Assembly (NCBI RefSeq): GCF_026672275.1 | Contig: NZ_JANQCD010000003.1 | Location: 183,190 to 247,189 of the forward strand | Length of the DNA stretch: 64,000 nucleotides | Reading direction: 5' to 3' | From: Marinifilum sp. D737 | Lineage (GTDB): Bacteria; Bacteroidota; Bacteroidia; Bacteroidales; Marinifilaceae | Shown here: positions 22,557-31,873 of the stretch, piece after piece | Layout of the letters: each line of letters starts with the position of its first letter | Position numbering within the stretch: position 1 is the stretch's first letter | Position numbers and translations under genes: made by a program | Notes under the pieces: model-generated | The model's database searches: none | Told to the model about the DNA's origin: nothing | The model's input: only the letters and a program-made list of their open reading frames with translations

Positions 22557-24107
22557 ATGAAAAAAATGATGAAGTTTCTATTGCCAGTATTCGTGACTGC
22601 TTGCCTAACAGCCTGTCAGGCGAAAAGCAAAGGGAATGCTGAAGTGAATGAAAAACCGAATGTTGTAATCATATACCTTGATGATTTGGGATATGGAGAC
22701 CTAAGTTCCTATGGTGCCAGCGAAATCGCAACGCCCAATATCGATAATTTGGCCAATAATGGGGTAAGATTTACCAATGGATATGCATCTTCGGCAACCT
22801 GTACACCTAGTAGATATGCTCTTCTTACGGGGTGCTATCCCTGGCGAAATAAGGATGCTAAAATCTTACCGGGAACTGCACCATTGTTAATTGGTACCGA
22901 TCAGCCAACTCTGCCAAAAATGATGAAGGCCAATGGTTATCAAACGGCAGTGATTGGCAAATGGCATTTGGGTTTGGGAACGGGAGTCGTAAACTGGAAC
23001 GAAAGGGTAACACCAGGACCCAACGAAGTGGGCTTTGATGAATCATACATCATGGCTGCAACCCAGGATCGTGTGCCAACGGTTTACATCGACAATGGCC
23101 ATGTGGCAGGTCTGGACCCCAATGATCCAATTGAAATTGACTATGATCACAACTTTGAAGGTCAGCCTACCGGAAAAGAAAACCCGGAGCTCTTGAGCAT
23201 GAAATGGCATCATGGGCACAACAGCAGTATTGTAAATGGAATTCCGAGAATTGGATTCATGAAGGGGGGCGAGTCGGCCAAATGGAGCGATGTTGATATG
23301 GCTGATCATTTCCTGGAGAAGGTGAAAGACTACGTGAAAACACATAAGGATCAACCATTTTTCCTTTATTATGCAATGCAACAGCCACATGTTCCAAGAA
23401 CGCCACATCCTCGCTTTGTTGGCAAATCGGGAATGGGACCAAGAGGGGATGTAATTCTGGAAGCAGACTGGTGTATTGGTGAGTTCATGAAAACCATGAA
23501 GGAGGAAGGATTGCTGGACAATACCTTAATTGTATTTTCGAGTGACAACGGACCTGTATTGAATGATGGATATTATGACGATGCGGTAGAAAAATTAGGA
23601 AAGCACAAGCCAACGGGAGCTTTGCGTGGAGGAAAATACAGCTTGTTCGAGGCAGGAACACGTGTGCCTTTCATTACCTATTGGAAGGGGAGAATTCAAT
23701 CACAGGAATCTGATGCTTTGGTCTGCCAGATGGACTTAATGAAGTCGATAGCCAGTTTAATTGGTGCAGAAGCGCCCAAAACGGACAGTGAAAATGTCTT
23801 GCCGGCATTAATGGGAGAAAGCAAGACAGGGAGAGAGAGCTTGATTATTGAAGCGACCACCCGAACGGCATTAAGAAAAGGTGATTGGTTGATGATTCCA
23901 CCCTACAATGGACCTGCTGTTTCGAAACAAGTGAATATCGAATTGGGGAATTCCAAAGAATTTCAATTGTACAATTTGAAAGAGGACATTGCACAGCAAA
24001 ACAATTTGGCAGCATCTGATCCGGCAAAATTGAAGGAAATGTATGATGAGTTTATTGCCGTGAGAGGGGAGAAGTATAAAAAAACACAAAAACTTAAACT
24101 GAAGTAA
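22557..24107 (+). CDS. S1-family sulfatase lipoprotein, last gene of the PUL
   Basis: This is a 516-residue sulfatase with a lipoprotein signal (MKKMMKFLLPVFVTACLTAC), so it is probably outer-membrane anchored. Motifs: NVVIIYLDDLGYGDLSSYG, maturation motif Cys82-Thr-Pro-Ser-Arg, GKWHLGLG and FSSDNGPV. It resembles the arylsulfatase A/GALNS-like branch. It is followed by a strong terminator at 24199-24235, which marks the end of the locus. Confidence 0.93.
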   Translation: MKKMMKFLLPVFVTACLTACQAKSKGNAEVNEKPNVVIIYLDDLGYGDLSSYGASEIATPNIDNLANNGVRFTNGYASSATCTPSRYALLTGCYPWRNKDAKILPGTAPLLIGTDQPTLPKMMKANGYQTAVIGKWHLGLGTGVVNWNERVTPGPNEVGFDESYIMAATQDRVPTVYIDNGHVAGLDPNDPIEIDYDHNFEGQPTGKENPELLSMKWHHGHNSSIVNGIPRIGFMKGGESAKWSDVDMADHFLEKVKDYVKTHKDQPFFLYYAMQQPHVPRTPHPRFVGKSGMGPRGDVILEADWCIGEFMKTMKEEGLLDNTLIVFSSDNGPVLNDGYYDDAVEKLGKHKPTGALRGGKYSLFEAGTRVPFITYWKGRIQSQESDALVCQMDLMKSIASLIGAEAPKTDSENVLPALMGESKTGRESLIIEATTRTALRKGDWLMIPPYNGPAVSKQVNIELGNSKEFQLYNLKEDIAQQNNLAASDPAKLKEMYDEFIAVRGEKYKKTQKLKLK

Positions 24108-24198
24108 AGAAGGATACATATCGCAATTGCTCACCGACCCAATGGAAATACTTGTTTCAAACAAAGCTTTGTGAGCCAAATTGCCAATTCTATAAAAA

Positions 24199-24235
24199 GC
24201 ACCTGTAAGTCAATGGATTTGCGGGTGTTTTTTTT
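24199..24235 (+). terminator. Rho-independent terminator closing the PUL
   Basis: The stem CACCTGTAA/TTGCGGGTG, with G-T pairs and a loop of about 10 bases, is followed by a run of nine or more T residues. It lies about 90 bases after the last sulfatase stop codon. Confidence 0.85.
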
Positions 24236-24447
24236 ATGTGGTTTGGGGGAGGCATCAATCGATATTCAATATTTTCATTAGTTCAACTCTAAATCAAACA
24301 AGCATAAGGATTAATTTAGATAATAATAATTAAAAGAGTCTTAATAAGAATTACGATATGACAGAATAATAATGTTATGATTTTAATATAATTCGTAAAC
24401 AATATTTTAATTTTATAAAACTCTTTTAGGCACAATATGACTCAAAA
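24236..24447. other. AT-rich junction between PUL and defence-like region
   Basis: Base composition drops sharply to AT-rich here. I see no gene. The stretch immediately upstream of 24448 probably holds the promoter of the following genes. Confidence 0.4.
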
Positions 24448-25059
24448 ATGAAAAATATAGTTTCAATATTAATTCTTGGCTTATTCTGGATAAGTGCTTT
24501 TGCTGAAAATGATGATATCGCTAAAGAGACCCAGAATTTGATTTTGAAAACTTTTACTTACTCAGATCAAAACCCAATATACCATCCAGAGTCTGAATTC
24601 ATTGTTGAGGAATTTCAAAAAATCTTAGCGAATAGAACAGAGCACGATAAAACAAGTCAATTTACTCAGGATATTGAAAACCTTTTTAAGTACTTATTTA
24701 AAAATAGTCTTTGGGAGTATGAAGATTCATCTGAAAACCGAAGAATGAAAATGCGTAGAGCATTTTGTTTTGCATCACTTGCTCTTCTTTCTGAGGATAA
24801 CAAAAGCTTGACATTTATTGAATATGCAAAACTTTCAATTATCGAGCATACAGACAATCCAGACTTCTATTTACTAGAGGAGCAACTTTTAGGTATAAAT
24901 ATTTTAGAAATGTTAGTAAAACATGAAAAAGGATTAGTTAATAATTCTGACATTCTATCAATTGAAAATTTTCTTAAGGACAATCAAGACGAAATAGAGA
25001 AATCAATAATTAATGAAGCTAGCATACTAATGGAAAAATATAGAGGAAATTTAAAATAA
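24448..25059 (+). CDS. Exported helical protein of unknown function
   Basis: This 203-residue protein has a clear N-terminal signal peptide (about 1-19, LGLFWISAFAEN), followed by an entirely helical, charge-rich body with no motif I recognise. It lies 75 bases upstream of the RloC-like ATPase on the same strand. Its export signal makes a direct cytoplasmic partnership with that ATPase doubtful. It shares the low G+C and codon use of the ATPase gene rather than of the PUL, so it probably arrived with it. Function unknown. Confidence 0.75.
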   Translation: MKNIVSILILGLFWISAFAENDDIAKETQNLILKTFTYSDQNPIYHPESEFIVEEFQKILANRTEHDKTSQFTQDIENLFKYLFKNSLWEYEDSSENRRMKMRRAFCFASLALLSEDNKSLTFIEYAKLSIIEHTDNPDFYLLEEQLLGINILEMLVKHEKGLVNNSDILSIENFLKDNQDEIEKSIINEASILMEKYRGNLK

Positions 25060-25134
25060 TACCGTGTCTAACTAAAGTTAAAATTAAAGGATGTGCCTTA
25101 ACAAAAGGGCAAAAAAACGCAACCCGAGATAAAA

Positions 25135-27411
25135 ATGGCAGAAAAGATAAAAACACTAATAAAGTGTGAGAATATAGCTCCGATTGATAGTTTAGATAGG
25201 GAGATTAAATCAGGTACCTTAAAACTAGGAATATTTGCTAATAATGGTAGCGGGAAAACATTTGTGAGCAGACTATTCAGGCTTTCTGAAAATCAAACAA
25301 ATTTAGAACTTGATAAAGACTTTAACAGTCCAACAGACAAACTTATTTCATTTGGAAAAAACAGTGCGAAGTTTTCATTTTCTGTAATTGATAAACAGGG
25401 GAATATCAAAGATGATTTTGAAATTAATTTGAGGCGAGGCCAAGTACCAAACATACCTGAAACTAAATATTTGTACCATACTTTTAATCAAGATTATGTA
25501 GAGGAAAATATTCGAGCACTAGGTTATGAAAAAGATAGTGAAATAGAAGGATTTATCCTTGGTAAGACTAATATTGACTTAAAAGATGATGAAGATAGGT
25601 TAAAAAACATTGAAGAAGAAGATACTACTTTATCAGCGCAAATTAAGAGTGAAATAGAATCATATCTTAATACAAATATTAATAGTATCCAAAATATAAA
25701 ACGATTGACTGAATATCGTAAATTGAACTTTGAAAATGTATTTGCGAGTATTGATAAGGATGCTGTTCCGGTTGCAAAATCTTTTGAAGAACTTCTAGAT
25801 GATTATAATAAAATAAAGTCTGTTCCTGAGAACTTACCGGATATTACAAAAATCAATCGGCTAAATTTAGATTTTGAACAATTAAACAAGATTAAAGATA
25901 ATTGTTTGAAGTCTTATTCATTAAGTAGTTTAGCTGACGATTTTAAAACTAAGATAAAGGAAAAGCAACCTTTTATAGAAGCTGGTATGGCATTACTTGA
26001 AAATTTAGAGGTCTGTCCATTTTGTGAACAAAGTATTGAACAAGATGCAATATCACTAATTGATAATTATACGAAGTATTTAAACGATACTGAAGCTCAG
26101 ACAATAAAGATTTTCAATGCATATAAATCAAGTATAGAAGATACTATAGAATTAGTTAAGAAGATAGAAGCTTTTAATACTAAGCGGATTATTGAATTTA
26201 ATAATTATAAAACTAAATATATTCCTTCAAGTGCGAAAGAAGTATTAGTAGAAATCGAGATTCAAGACATTCTAAATTACTTACAACAAGTCATTGATAT
26301 AATTGAAAACAAACTTATTAATATTTCTAAAGGTGTTGATTTTGAAGAGACGCTTCTTGAAGAAATTGAAAAAAAACAATCACTGCTCAATAGTGCCATT
26401 GATTTAAATAATAAAGCAATTAGTACAATAAATGGAAAAAAGAACCGAATCAATGATGAAAATAAAAATACAAGAAAATTACTCTGTCATAGTGCATTTA
26501 ATAAACTAGTTGAGACTCATAGAACGAACTGTAGAAATATTGTCAAACTAAGAAAAGGTTATAAGAAGCTTAATGAGGAGATTAAAAAGAAAAAAGAACA
26601 ACAAAAAGTAAGCAAGAAGGATAAAGTGGGTGAAACTATAAAAACTGTTCTAAATTACTTTTTCTCCGATAAATATACTCTAGATAGTGAAACCTTTAGA
26701 TTGAAATTTAAGACTAATATCCTAGAGAAAAACCAGGCAAGAAATGTTTTAAGTGAAGGTGAAAAGAACATTGTAGCTTTTGCATATTATATCGGTGACA
26801 CTCATCTTAAAATAAATAATGAAGATGATTACCAAAATATCTTCTTTGTCATTGATGACCCAATTTCTAGTATGGATTTTACTCATGTTTATACCTTAAG
26901 CGGTGTCATTAGAGATTTAGACAAAATAGTTGATAAACTTACAAGAGTTAAATTCTTAATGTTTACTCATAATAATGACTTTATGAGAGTTCTGACATCA
27001 AATAATATTTTGGATAAAAGATTGCTTTTAAAAGAAGGAAAACTAGTTGATTTTAATAATAACCTGACAGTCCCATATATTAACCACCTTTTTGATATTT
27101 ACAATATAGCCGAAAAGGATAGGGAAGCTAATCATACAACAGCAAATTCAATTAGGCATATAATAGAAACACTTACAAAGTTTGATAAGATTGACACTTC
27201 TAGAGAAAGTATAGCAGAATATATTAGAGAAAATATACCAACAGATACAAGAGCATATACTCTTATTAATGATTTGTCTCATGGTGGTTGGCGTTCCGAA
27301 CAGGCTCCAATAACCGATGAAGATTACAAAGAAATATGTACAACAATAATTTCACATATTGAGAATGAATATAAAGGGCAAATAGATTATTGCAAAAAGA
27401 TTTGTTATTAA
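25135..27411 (+). CDS. RloC/PrrC-like AAA_13 ATPase, candidate anticodon nuclease
   Basis: This is a 758-residue ABC/SMC-like ATPase. Walker A is ANNGSGKT (35-42). A long coiled coil spans about 190-500 and contains Cys294-Pro-Phe-Cys297, a zinc-hook-like CxxC. The ABC signature LSEGEKN is at 539-545, Walker B FFVIDDP has Asp574/Asp575, and a His-loop-like FTHNND follows. The C-terminal region carries Arg674-x3-Glu678 and His716 (LSHGG), matching the Arg-x3-Glu...His arrangement reported for the PrrC and RloC anticodon nucleases. This supports a phage-defence role in which DNA damage or anti-restriction activates tRNA cleavage. It is still an inference; other AAA_13 proteins lack nuclease activity. 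There is no adjacent type I restriction operon. Confidence 0.8.
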   Translation: MAEKIKTLIKCENIAPIDSLDREIKSGTLKLGIFANNGSGKTFVSRLFRLSENQTNLELDKDFNSPTDKLISFGKNSAKFSFSVIDKQGNIKDDFEINLRRGQVPNIPETKYLYHTFNQDYVEENIRALGYEKDSEIEGFILGKTNIDLKDDEDRLKNIEEEDTTLSAQIKSEIESYLNTNINSIQNIKRLTEYRKLNFENVFASIDKDAVPVAKSFEELLDDYNKIKSVPENLPDITKINRLNLDFEQLNKIKDNCLKSYSLSSLADDFKTKIKEKQPFIEAGMALLENLEVCPFCEQSIEQDAISLIDNYTKYLNDTEAQTIKIFNAYKSSIEDTIELVKKIEAFNTKRIIEFNNYKTKYIPSSAKEVLVEIEIQDILNYLQQVIDIIENKLINISKGVDFEETLLEEIEKKQSLLNSAIDLNNKAISTINGKKNRINDENKNTRKLLCHSAFNKLVETHRTNCRNIVKLRKGYKKLNEEIKKKKEQQKVSKKDKVGETIKTVLNYFFSDKYTLDSETFRLKFKTNILEKNQARNVLSEGEKNIVAFAYYIGDTHLKINNEDDYQNIFFVIDDPISSMDFTHVYTLSGVIRDLDKIVDKLTRVKFLMFTHNNDFMRVLTSNNILDKRLLLKEGKLVDFNNNLTVPYINHLFDIYNIAEKDREANHTTANSIRHIIETLTKFDKIDTSRESIAEYIRENIPTDTRAYTLINDLSHGGWRSEQAPITDEDYKEICTTIISHIENEYKGQIDYCKKICY

Positions 27412-27845
27412 AGCCCAGCCTCTAACAGCGCTCATAGCCGAACCGTTGGCATTCATTGGGTACATTCAAGGCACATAGTTGACACTTATTTGAATTTCGA
27501 CTTTTGAAGAAATTCAAAACAGATATAATAAAATGGAAACGAATACGGCAACGCTAAAAACGAAAAGCCTGTAGCTAGTTATTAGTTATAGGTTTTATGT
27601 TTTTTGCCTAAAGGTATCTGGCGGACACAAATATCAAGTTGCGATTCAAATAAAGTTAACCGAATATCTGGTAAGTGTCAAATAAGCAGGACGCTACAGG
27701 TTTTATTGTTTTTGATTTAACAGCTTGCAGTGTATTAATTGATAAATGTTGCGAGTGAGAATCTAGTTTATTGGCAGAAATTCAGATATGAAACTATAAG
27801 GATTAAAAAATAAAAACAAAAGCCCTCTTGTTTGAGGACTTCTGT
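27412..27845. other. Intergenic region between convergent ATPase and nuclease genes
   Basis: There is no convincing gene in about 430 bases. The first part (27415-27500) is G+C-richer than its surroundings and has imperfect GCCGAAC/GTTGGC symmetry, which loosely recalls a recombination site. I could not match it to the integron attC consensus. The right end holds a terminator for the minus-strand gene. Confidence 0.4.
27806..27840 (-). terminator. Terminator of the 693-residue nuclease-domain gene
   Basis: On the minus strand, the stem AGTCCTC/GAGGGCT with a six-base loop is followed by TTTTGTTTTT. It lies a few bases after the stop codon of the minus-strand gene. Confidence 0.7.
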
Positions 27846-29927
27846 TTATTGCTTGCCTTTTACTGATGGACTTGTTTTATCCCAAGAGCAATCGATAATC
27901 ATATTTTTGATTCTATATGGCTTAACTAAATTAAAATCCAATTTTTTCTGCAATTCATCAATTGAGTCGTACTTTGTAGGTTTATTGAAATTATCTCCTT
28001 TGTACCACAAAACTAGATATATTCCTTCCTTTTTTCCAGTGTCTTTGATATACTCAGTGAGTTGTTTGCAATTACCTTCGTCAACATGGTCGTGATGTGC
28101 ATTTTTTAATTCAACACATACTCTATACGATCTGTCATTCTTGGTATATTGGAAAAAGAAATCAAGGCTACCATTGCTGGATATTGTTTCCCTTGAGATT
28201 TGAACTCCTTTCATTTCTGCTACATGTCTAATAGTATTGTAAATAATACGTTGTGCTAACACTTCCATTATAGGATGGTTGATGCCTTTTTTCTCGGTCC
28301 ACATATTCTTGTGCAGACCTCCTACCTCAATAGATTTTTTTATTGTCTTTTCTAGGAGAGCATAACAAAAAGATAGAAATTGTTTGTCATTCAAAATTTC
28401 AGTATTTCTTATAAATTCACCCAGGTTATTAATTTCATCAAATTCGAATTGATTAATATTTTCAAAATATTTGTTTTTAATCCTAAAGTAAGAGTCGAAG
28501 TTCGTTATGGTATATAATCTTTGATCTATTGGGGTGTTTTGATTAAGATACATTACTAAGTAATTTGATATTAAACTTGAAGTAATATCACGTTTTTCAA
28601 TAGTAAATGGAAGTTGACCAGAATCATGGAGCTTCAATAATGTTTCAACTATGAAATCTTTATGAGGGTGATAACTGCCACCTCTTGTTGCTTTCTCAAG
28701 ACTTAAATCTTTTTCAACAACTTTTTCATCAATAACGTCAAAGTCTGGATGGTAAAAATCAGGAATACTTATTCCCAATAGGTGTGATGACGAAAGGTTT
28801 CCAATTGAATCTGAAAAAACAGATACCGGCATTCCATCTATTTGTATTCTAAGCTTGTCCAAAAAAGCAAATACAGGATCATCAAATAGGTTATTGATTT
28901 TTTTTATAAAAATAGAGTTGTTGTCTATTTTTATCTCTTGGTAATCATCTGTGTTGGAATCGTGAATTATGAAGTAGATTATTGTATTTATGTTATTGAG
29001 ATCAATATTTTTATATTTCGGATCTGCTAAGTTTATTGAAAAATCTTTGATCTCAAAATTGTTAGGATTAAAATCTAAATCATTATAAATTGATCGTGAG
29101 TGTTCTTCATTTAAGAAAGTTTTGTAATCATCAATAAGCTCTTTCAGTTCCTCTTTTGAGATTAGTTGGAATAAATTGTTGTATGTAACTAGGTTACTCA
29201 GTAGAATAAATACAATCTTACTTTCATCTAACTCTATAGCAGGATCAACATCTTCAAATCGATCTAGTTCATCTTTAATGAAGTTAATACCTTCTGTGAA
29301 ATGATTCCTAGAAATAAACACTCTCAAAGAGGATTTGATAAAATTTTCGAACACATTATAAGTGACTTCAGGGTTTTCAACAGTTGAAAGTGTTTGTTGT
29401 TCTATGAATAAAGAATATACTAGTTTGATTCTAGATGATATAGACTTAATTGCTGTTTTTTCTTCAATTCTGAATAACAATAATTGGTTGTTATCTTTAA
29501 GTGATTCATTTTCAAAATTAAGTATGTTTAGCTTATGAGAAAGACTTATGTTTTTAGTCTCAAATATTGAAATTAGTAGCTTTTGAAGTTTTTTAAAATG
29601 AACTTCATTGATAGAATAGGATATCTGAATGAATACACTTCGAACAATTGAATCAACAGCTTCGCTTAATTCTAGAACTACGTCAGATTTATTACCATTC
29701 AATTCTGTCCCATTAAATTCTATTTTGTAGTCTAATCCTTTGATATTGATAATAAACCTTTTAGATGATCTTACATTATAGAATAGTAATGTGCTGAAAC
29801 AAATCTCTATAAGATCTATTAACCTATCCGTATTTTTTAATATCGTATATTTATTTTTTGCAGAAAAATAACTCGTGATTTCTTTAGTGTTACCTAGGAA
29901 TTGTCTTTCCTTGCATGGGTAAATCAT
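27846..29927 (-). CDS. Large protein with C-terminal PD-(D/E)XK nuclease-like domain
   Basis: This is a 693-residue soluble protein. Its first 550 residues match no family I know and look mostly helical. The last 130 or so residues contain a restriction-endonuclease-like core: a helix (IMEVLAQRIIYNTIRH), then Asp589 in GSLDFFFQ, and Glu606-Leu-Lys608 in VCVELKNAH, that is D-x16-E-x-K with hydrophobic strands on both sides. This fits a Mg-dependent PD-(D/E)XK nuclease. It is convergent with the RloC-like gene and shares its AT-rich composition, so a defence role is likely. The N-terminal part may sense phage or modified DNA (inference). It could be a stand-alone defence gene. Confidence 0.7.
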   Translation of the reverse strand: MIYPCKERQFLGNTKEITSYFSAKNKYTILKNTDRLIDLIEICFSTLLFYNVRSSKRFIINIKGLDYKIEFNGTELNGNKSDVVLELSEAVDSIVRSVFIQISYSINEVHFKKLQKLLISIFETKNISLSHKLNILNFENESLKDNNQLLLFRIEEKTAIKSISSRIKLVYSLFIEQQTLSTVENPEVTYNVFENFIKSSLRVFISRNHFTEGINFIKDELDRFEDVDPAIELDESKIVFILLSNLVTYNNLFQLISKEELKELIDDYKTFLNEEHSRSIYNDLDFNPNNFEIKDFSINLADPKYKNIDLNNINTIIYFIIHDSNTDDYQEIKIDNNSIFIKKINNLFDDPVFAFLDKLRIQIDGMPVSVFSDSIGNLSSSHLLGISIPDFYHPDFDVIDEKVVEKDLSLEKATRGGSYHPHKDFIVETLLKLHDSGQLPFTIEKRDITSSLISNYLVMYLNQNTPIDQRLYTITNFDSYFRIKNKYFENINQFEFDEINNLGEFIRNTEILNDKQFLSFCYALLEKTIKKSIEVGGLHKNMWTEKKGINHPIMEVLAQRIIYNTIRHVAEMKGVQISRETISSNGSLDFFFQYTKNDRSYRVCVELKNAHHDHVDEGNCKQLTEYIKDTGKKEGIYLVLWYKGDNFNKPTKYDSIDELQKKLDFNLVKPYRIKNMIIDCSWDKTSPSVKGKQ

Positions 29928-30239
29928 ATTCTCAAAAGTGGTGTGTTAAAGTGATAAATAATTTAGCTAAATTAATAAAAACAACCTAATGAAGTAGCTA
30001 AATTGCTGTAGTATTAAGTTGAAATAATTATAATTGTAGTACGAGATTTATTTAACTACCCCCCGTTAGCGCGAGCTTGTAGCTCGTGCTCTGCGTATGC
30101 AGGAATAGCAACTCATCTCTCGCAAATTTCTAATTTTCATTCAATTTGCTTTTATGTTCTGCCTTAGAAAATACAATACCGCACAAAAGTGAGCATCCTA
30201 ATGAAAGAATCTTATCCAAAATGTTAAATTTGCTAGTGT
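29928..30239. other. Intergenic region with palindromic repeat
   Basis: It contains the inverted repeat CGAGCT-TGT-AGCTCG near 30072-30086, within a G+C-richer patch followed by CTCGCAAATTTC, similar to sequence on the far side of the HNH gene (31238-31258). I read this as flanking repeat sequence of a formerly mobile segment. No gene was found. Confidence 0.45.
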
Positions 30240-31211
30240 ATGCAAAATATGGGTAAATTGAATGATAGCATAACATGTTTAAATAGGGGAGTAAGCAAAT
30301 ACGGCCCCGCTCCCCACAAACCAATCCTTCTCTTGGCAGTGATCGAATCTTTCCACTATGGAGAAATCATTACCAATTGGATTGAACCCACAGGAGAATT
30401 ATTAGTTCATTTTCGCAATCTCTGGGACCAATTGGTTCACACGGGGCATACACCCAATTTCTCACTTCCGTTTTTCCATTTAAAGAATGAGAAAGGAAAG
30501 TTTTGGGAACTTATTACTTTTCCGGGCAAAAACTTACCGGTAACCAATAGCAATTCAATCAAAAGCTATCGGGCTTTGGTCAATTGTGTGGCAGCAGCCA
30601 AATTGTCTGAGGAGTTCTTTTTACAGCTAATGGATCCAATGCAAAGGGAAATCCTACGTCAAAATATTTTGTCTGCCTATTTCCCAAAGCACAAAAATGC
30701 AGAGCTATCCCAAGTACCAGCAGCTAGTCAAGAGATACAAAATGAAATACTTTTCGATCCGGCACACAACTATGTCCGAAAAGTAAAACGCATCATAAAA
30801 GAAAAATCAAAAGCCGAAGTAGAAGAAGAATTGGCCCTACGCAGCCACATGTTCCGAAAAGGCGTAAAACAACATTACAAACACCAATGTGCGATCACCG
30901 GGCTCAGAATCCAATTTTCATTATCGGTATCCATGGTTGATGCATGCCACATCATCCCATTTGCGGAAACCCACGACGACACCATCACCAATGGTATTGC
31001 CCTTTCACCAACCATTCATCGTGCCTTTGATAGCGGTCTCATTTCCATTTCGGACGACTACACCGTACTGGTCCACAAAAAAGTGCAGGACCACTCTCAC
31101 AACATCGCCTTTCAGCAGCTCCACAACAAACAAGTTTTTCTACCCGAACAGGAAGCATTCTTCCCCTCCTTGGAAAGACTAAAACAGCACCGTAAGAAAT
31201 TCAATTTCTAA
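30240..31211 (+). CDS. HNH endonuclease, probably modification-dependent restriction type
   Basis: This is a 323-residue protein. The C-terminal HNH_2-type domain has His237 (DACHIIPF), Asn251 (TNGIAL) and His260 (TIHRAFDSG). The N-terminal half begins with KYGPAPHKPILLLAVIE and has FHLKNEKGKFWELI. This resembles the N-terminal region of HNH enzymes annotated as phosphorothioate-DNA-binding (SBD-HNH) restriction endonucleases. If so, it restricts DNA carrying a foreign backbone or base modification. The match is from memory of family patterns, so the HNH call is firm and the target is not. The start could also be Met4 (30249). It is more G+C-rich than the two preceding genes. Confidence 0.82.
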   Translation: MQNMGKLNDSITCLNRGVSKYGPAPHKPILLLAVIESFHYGEIITNWIEPTGELLVHFRNLWDQLVHTGHTPNFSLPFFHLKNEKGKFWELITFPGKNLPVTNSNSIKSYRALVNCVAAAKLSEEFFLQLMDPMQREILRQNILSAYFPKHKNAELSQVPAASQEIQNEILFDPAHNYVRKVKRIIKEKSKAEVEEELALRSHMFRKGVKQHYKHQCAITGLRIQFSLSVSMVDACHIIPFAETHDDTITNGIALSPTIHRAFDSGLISISDDYTVLVHKKVQDHSHNIAFQQLHNKQVFLPEQEAFFPSLERLKQHRKKFNF

Positions 31212-31338
31212 GTTTGTTCATGAAATTACCCCAGCTCCCGCAAATTTGAAATTTGCGGCTTAGGCGTTTTTTTGGTATGCAAATGTCAGGACAGAATTCT
31301 GCTATTGCATCGGCGAACAATCGATTCTTGTAAGGAGG

Positions 31339-31386
31339 TAAGGCGTTCACTCCTCGGATCTCGACAAAAATTTCGCCAGGGCTTAC
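31339..31386 (+). repeat. Dispersed repeat, copy 1
   Basis: A segment of about 48 bases that matches 61414-61461 with about seven or eight mismatches, mostly transitions. The core is TAAGGCGTTC ... CTCGG followed by CAAAAATTT and GCCA. Both copies translate in the same frame to similar peptides (SDLDKNFARAYQ and SDLGKNFAKAFQ), so the repeat may derive from a coding sequence. Confidence 0.6.
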
Positions 31387-31518
31387 CAAAGTCCTGCTGC
31401 TTGTTCCGCTAGAACTCTAATTCGGGTTCATGCATCAAGCCGGTAGCTACTCAAGCAACAGGCATTTGTCAGAGAATTCGGCCTTTGTTTAGCTGGGCTG
31501 TTCGTTTTTTTCAGGGTC

Positions 31519-31665
31519 TCACTCCAGCAGAGGCAACGAATTAATATCCTTTTTCGCACAATAATCGATCAGGTTTCCGTATCGTTTTATGGGGAGCAGA
31601 AATACAAGAATTGTATCGCTTTGATGAGTCCAGCTTATTTTGTGGTGTAGAAATAAATCTAAATT
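31519..31665 (-). pseudogene. Possible C-terminal remnant of an unidentified protein
   Basis: Forty-eight open codons with no start. The peptide includes HKISWTHQSDTILVFLLP and GNLIDYCAKKDINSLPLLE, which has normal protein composition. It is bounded upstream by a stop and surrounded by repeats. It may be the tail of a decayed gene; chance cannot be excluded. Confidence 0.3.
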
Positions 31666-31873
31666 TTATCAAGAGAATTTAGACTAAAGGGGAGGGGGTT
31701 GTTGCTGTGTGAAAATAATTTTGATTATAGAAAAATAATTTGTGTATCTTGAGATTATCGAATCAATTCCAAAGAATCAGAATTTTGGATTGATAAAAAA
31801 AAACTCCATATTGTTGTTTATCAATTCGAATACAATATATAATTTGACATCATACAATCCATAACGTTTATTT

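Larger units (their letters stand above)
31212..31873. other. Intergenic region with palindrome, dispersed repeat and ORF remnant
   Basis: Just after the HNH gene is a perfect 21-base palindrome, CCGCAAATTT-G-AAATTTGCGG (about 31238-31258). A dispersed repeat at 31339-31386 has a second copy at 61414-61461. A 48-codon open stretch on the minus strand (31519-31665) looks protein-like but has no start. The last 150 bases are AT-rich promoter-type sequence before the KASIII gene. Confidence 0.5.

Noticed and set aside
27415..27500. Integron attC-like site between the ATPase and nuclease genes
   Set aside because: Some CTAAC and GTTGGC words are present, but the spacing and the GTTRRRY core do not fit the attC consensus, and no integron integrase is seen.
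27832..28095. 87-residue plus-strand ORF at the end of the nuclease-domain gene
   Set aside because: Shadow of the PD-(D/E)XK coding sequence on the other strand.
31201..31389. 62-residue minus-strand ORF after the HNH gene
   Set aside because: It covers the palindrome and the dispersed repeat; open by virtue of repeat sequence, no ribosome site.
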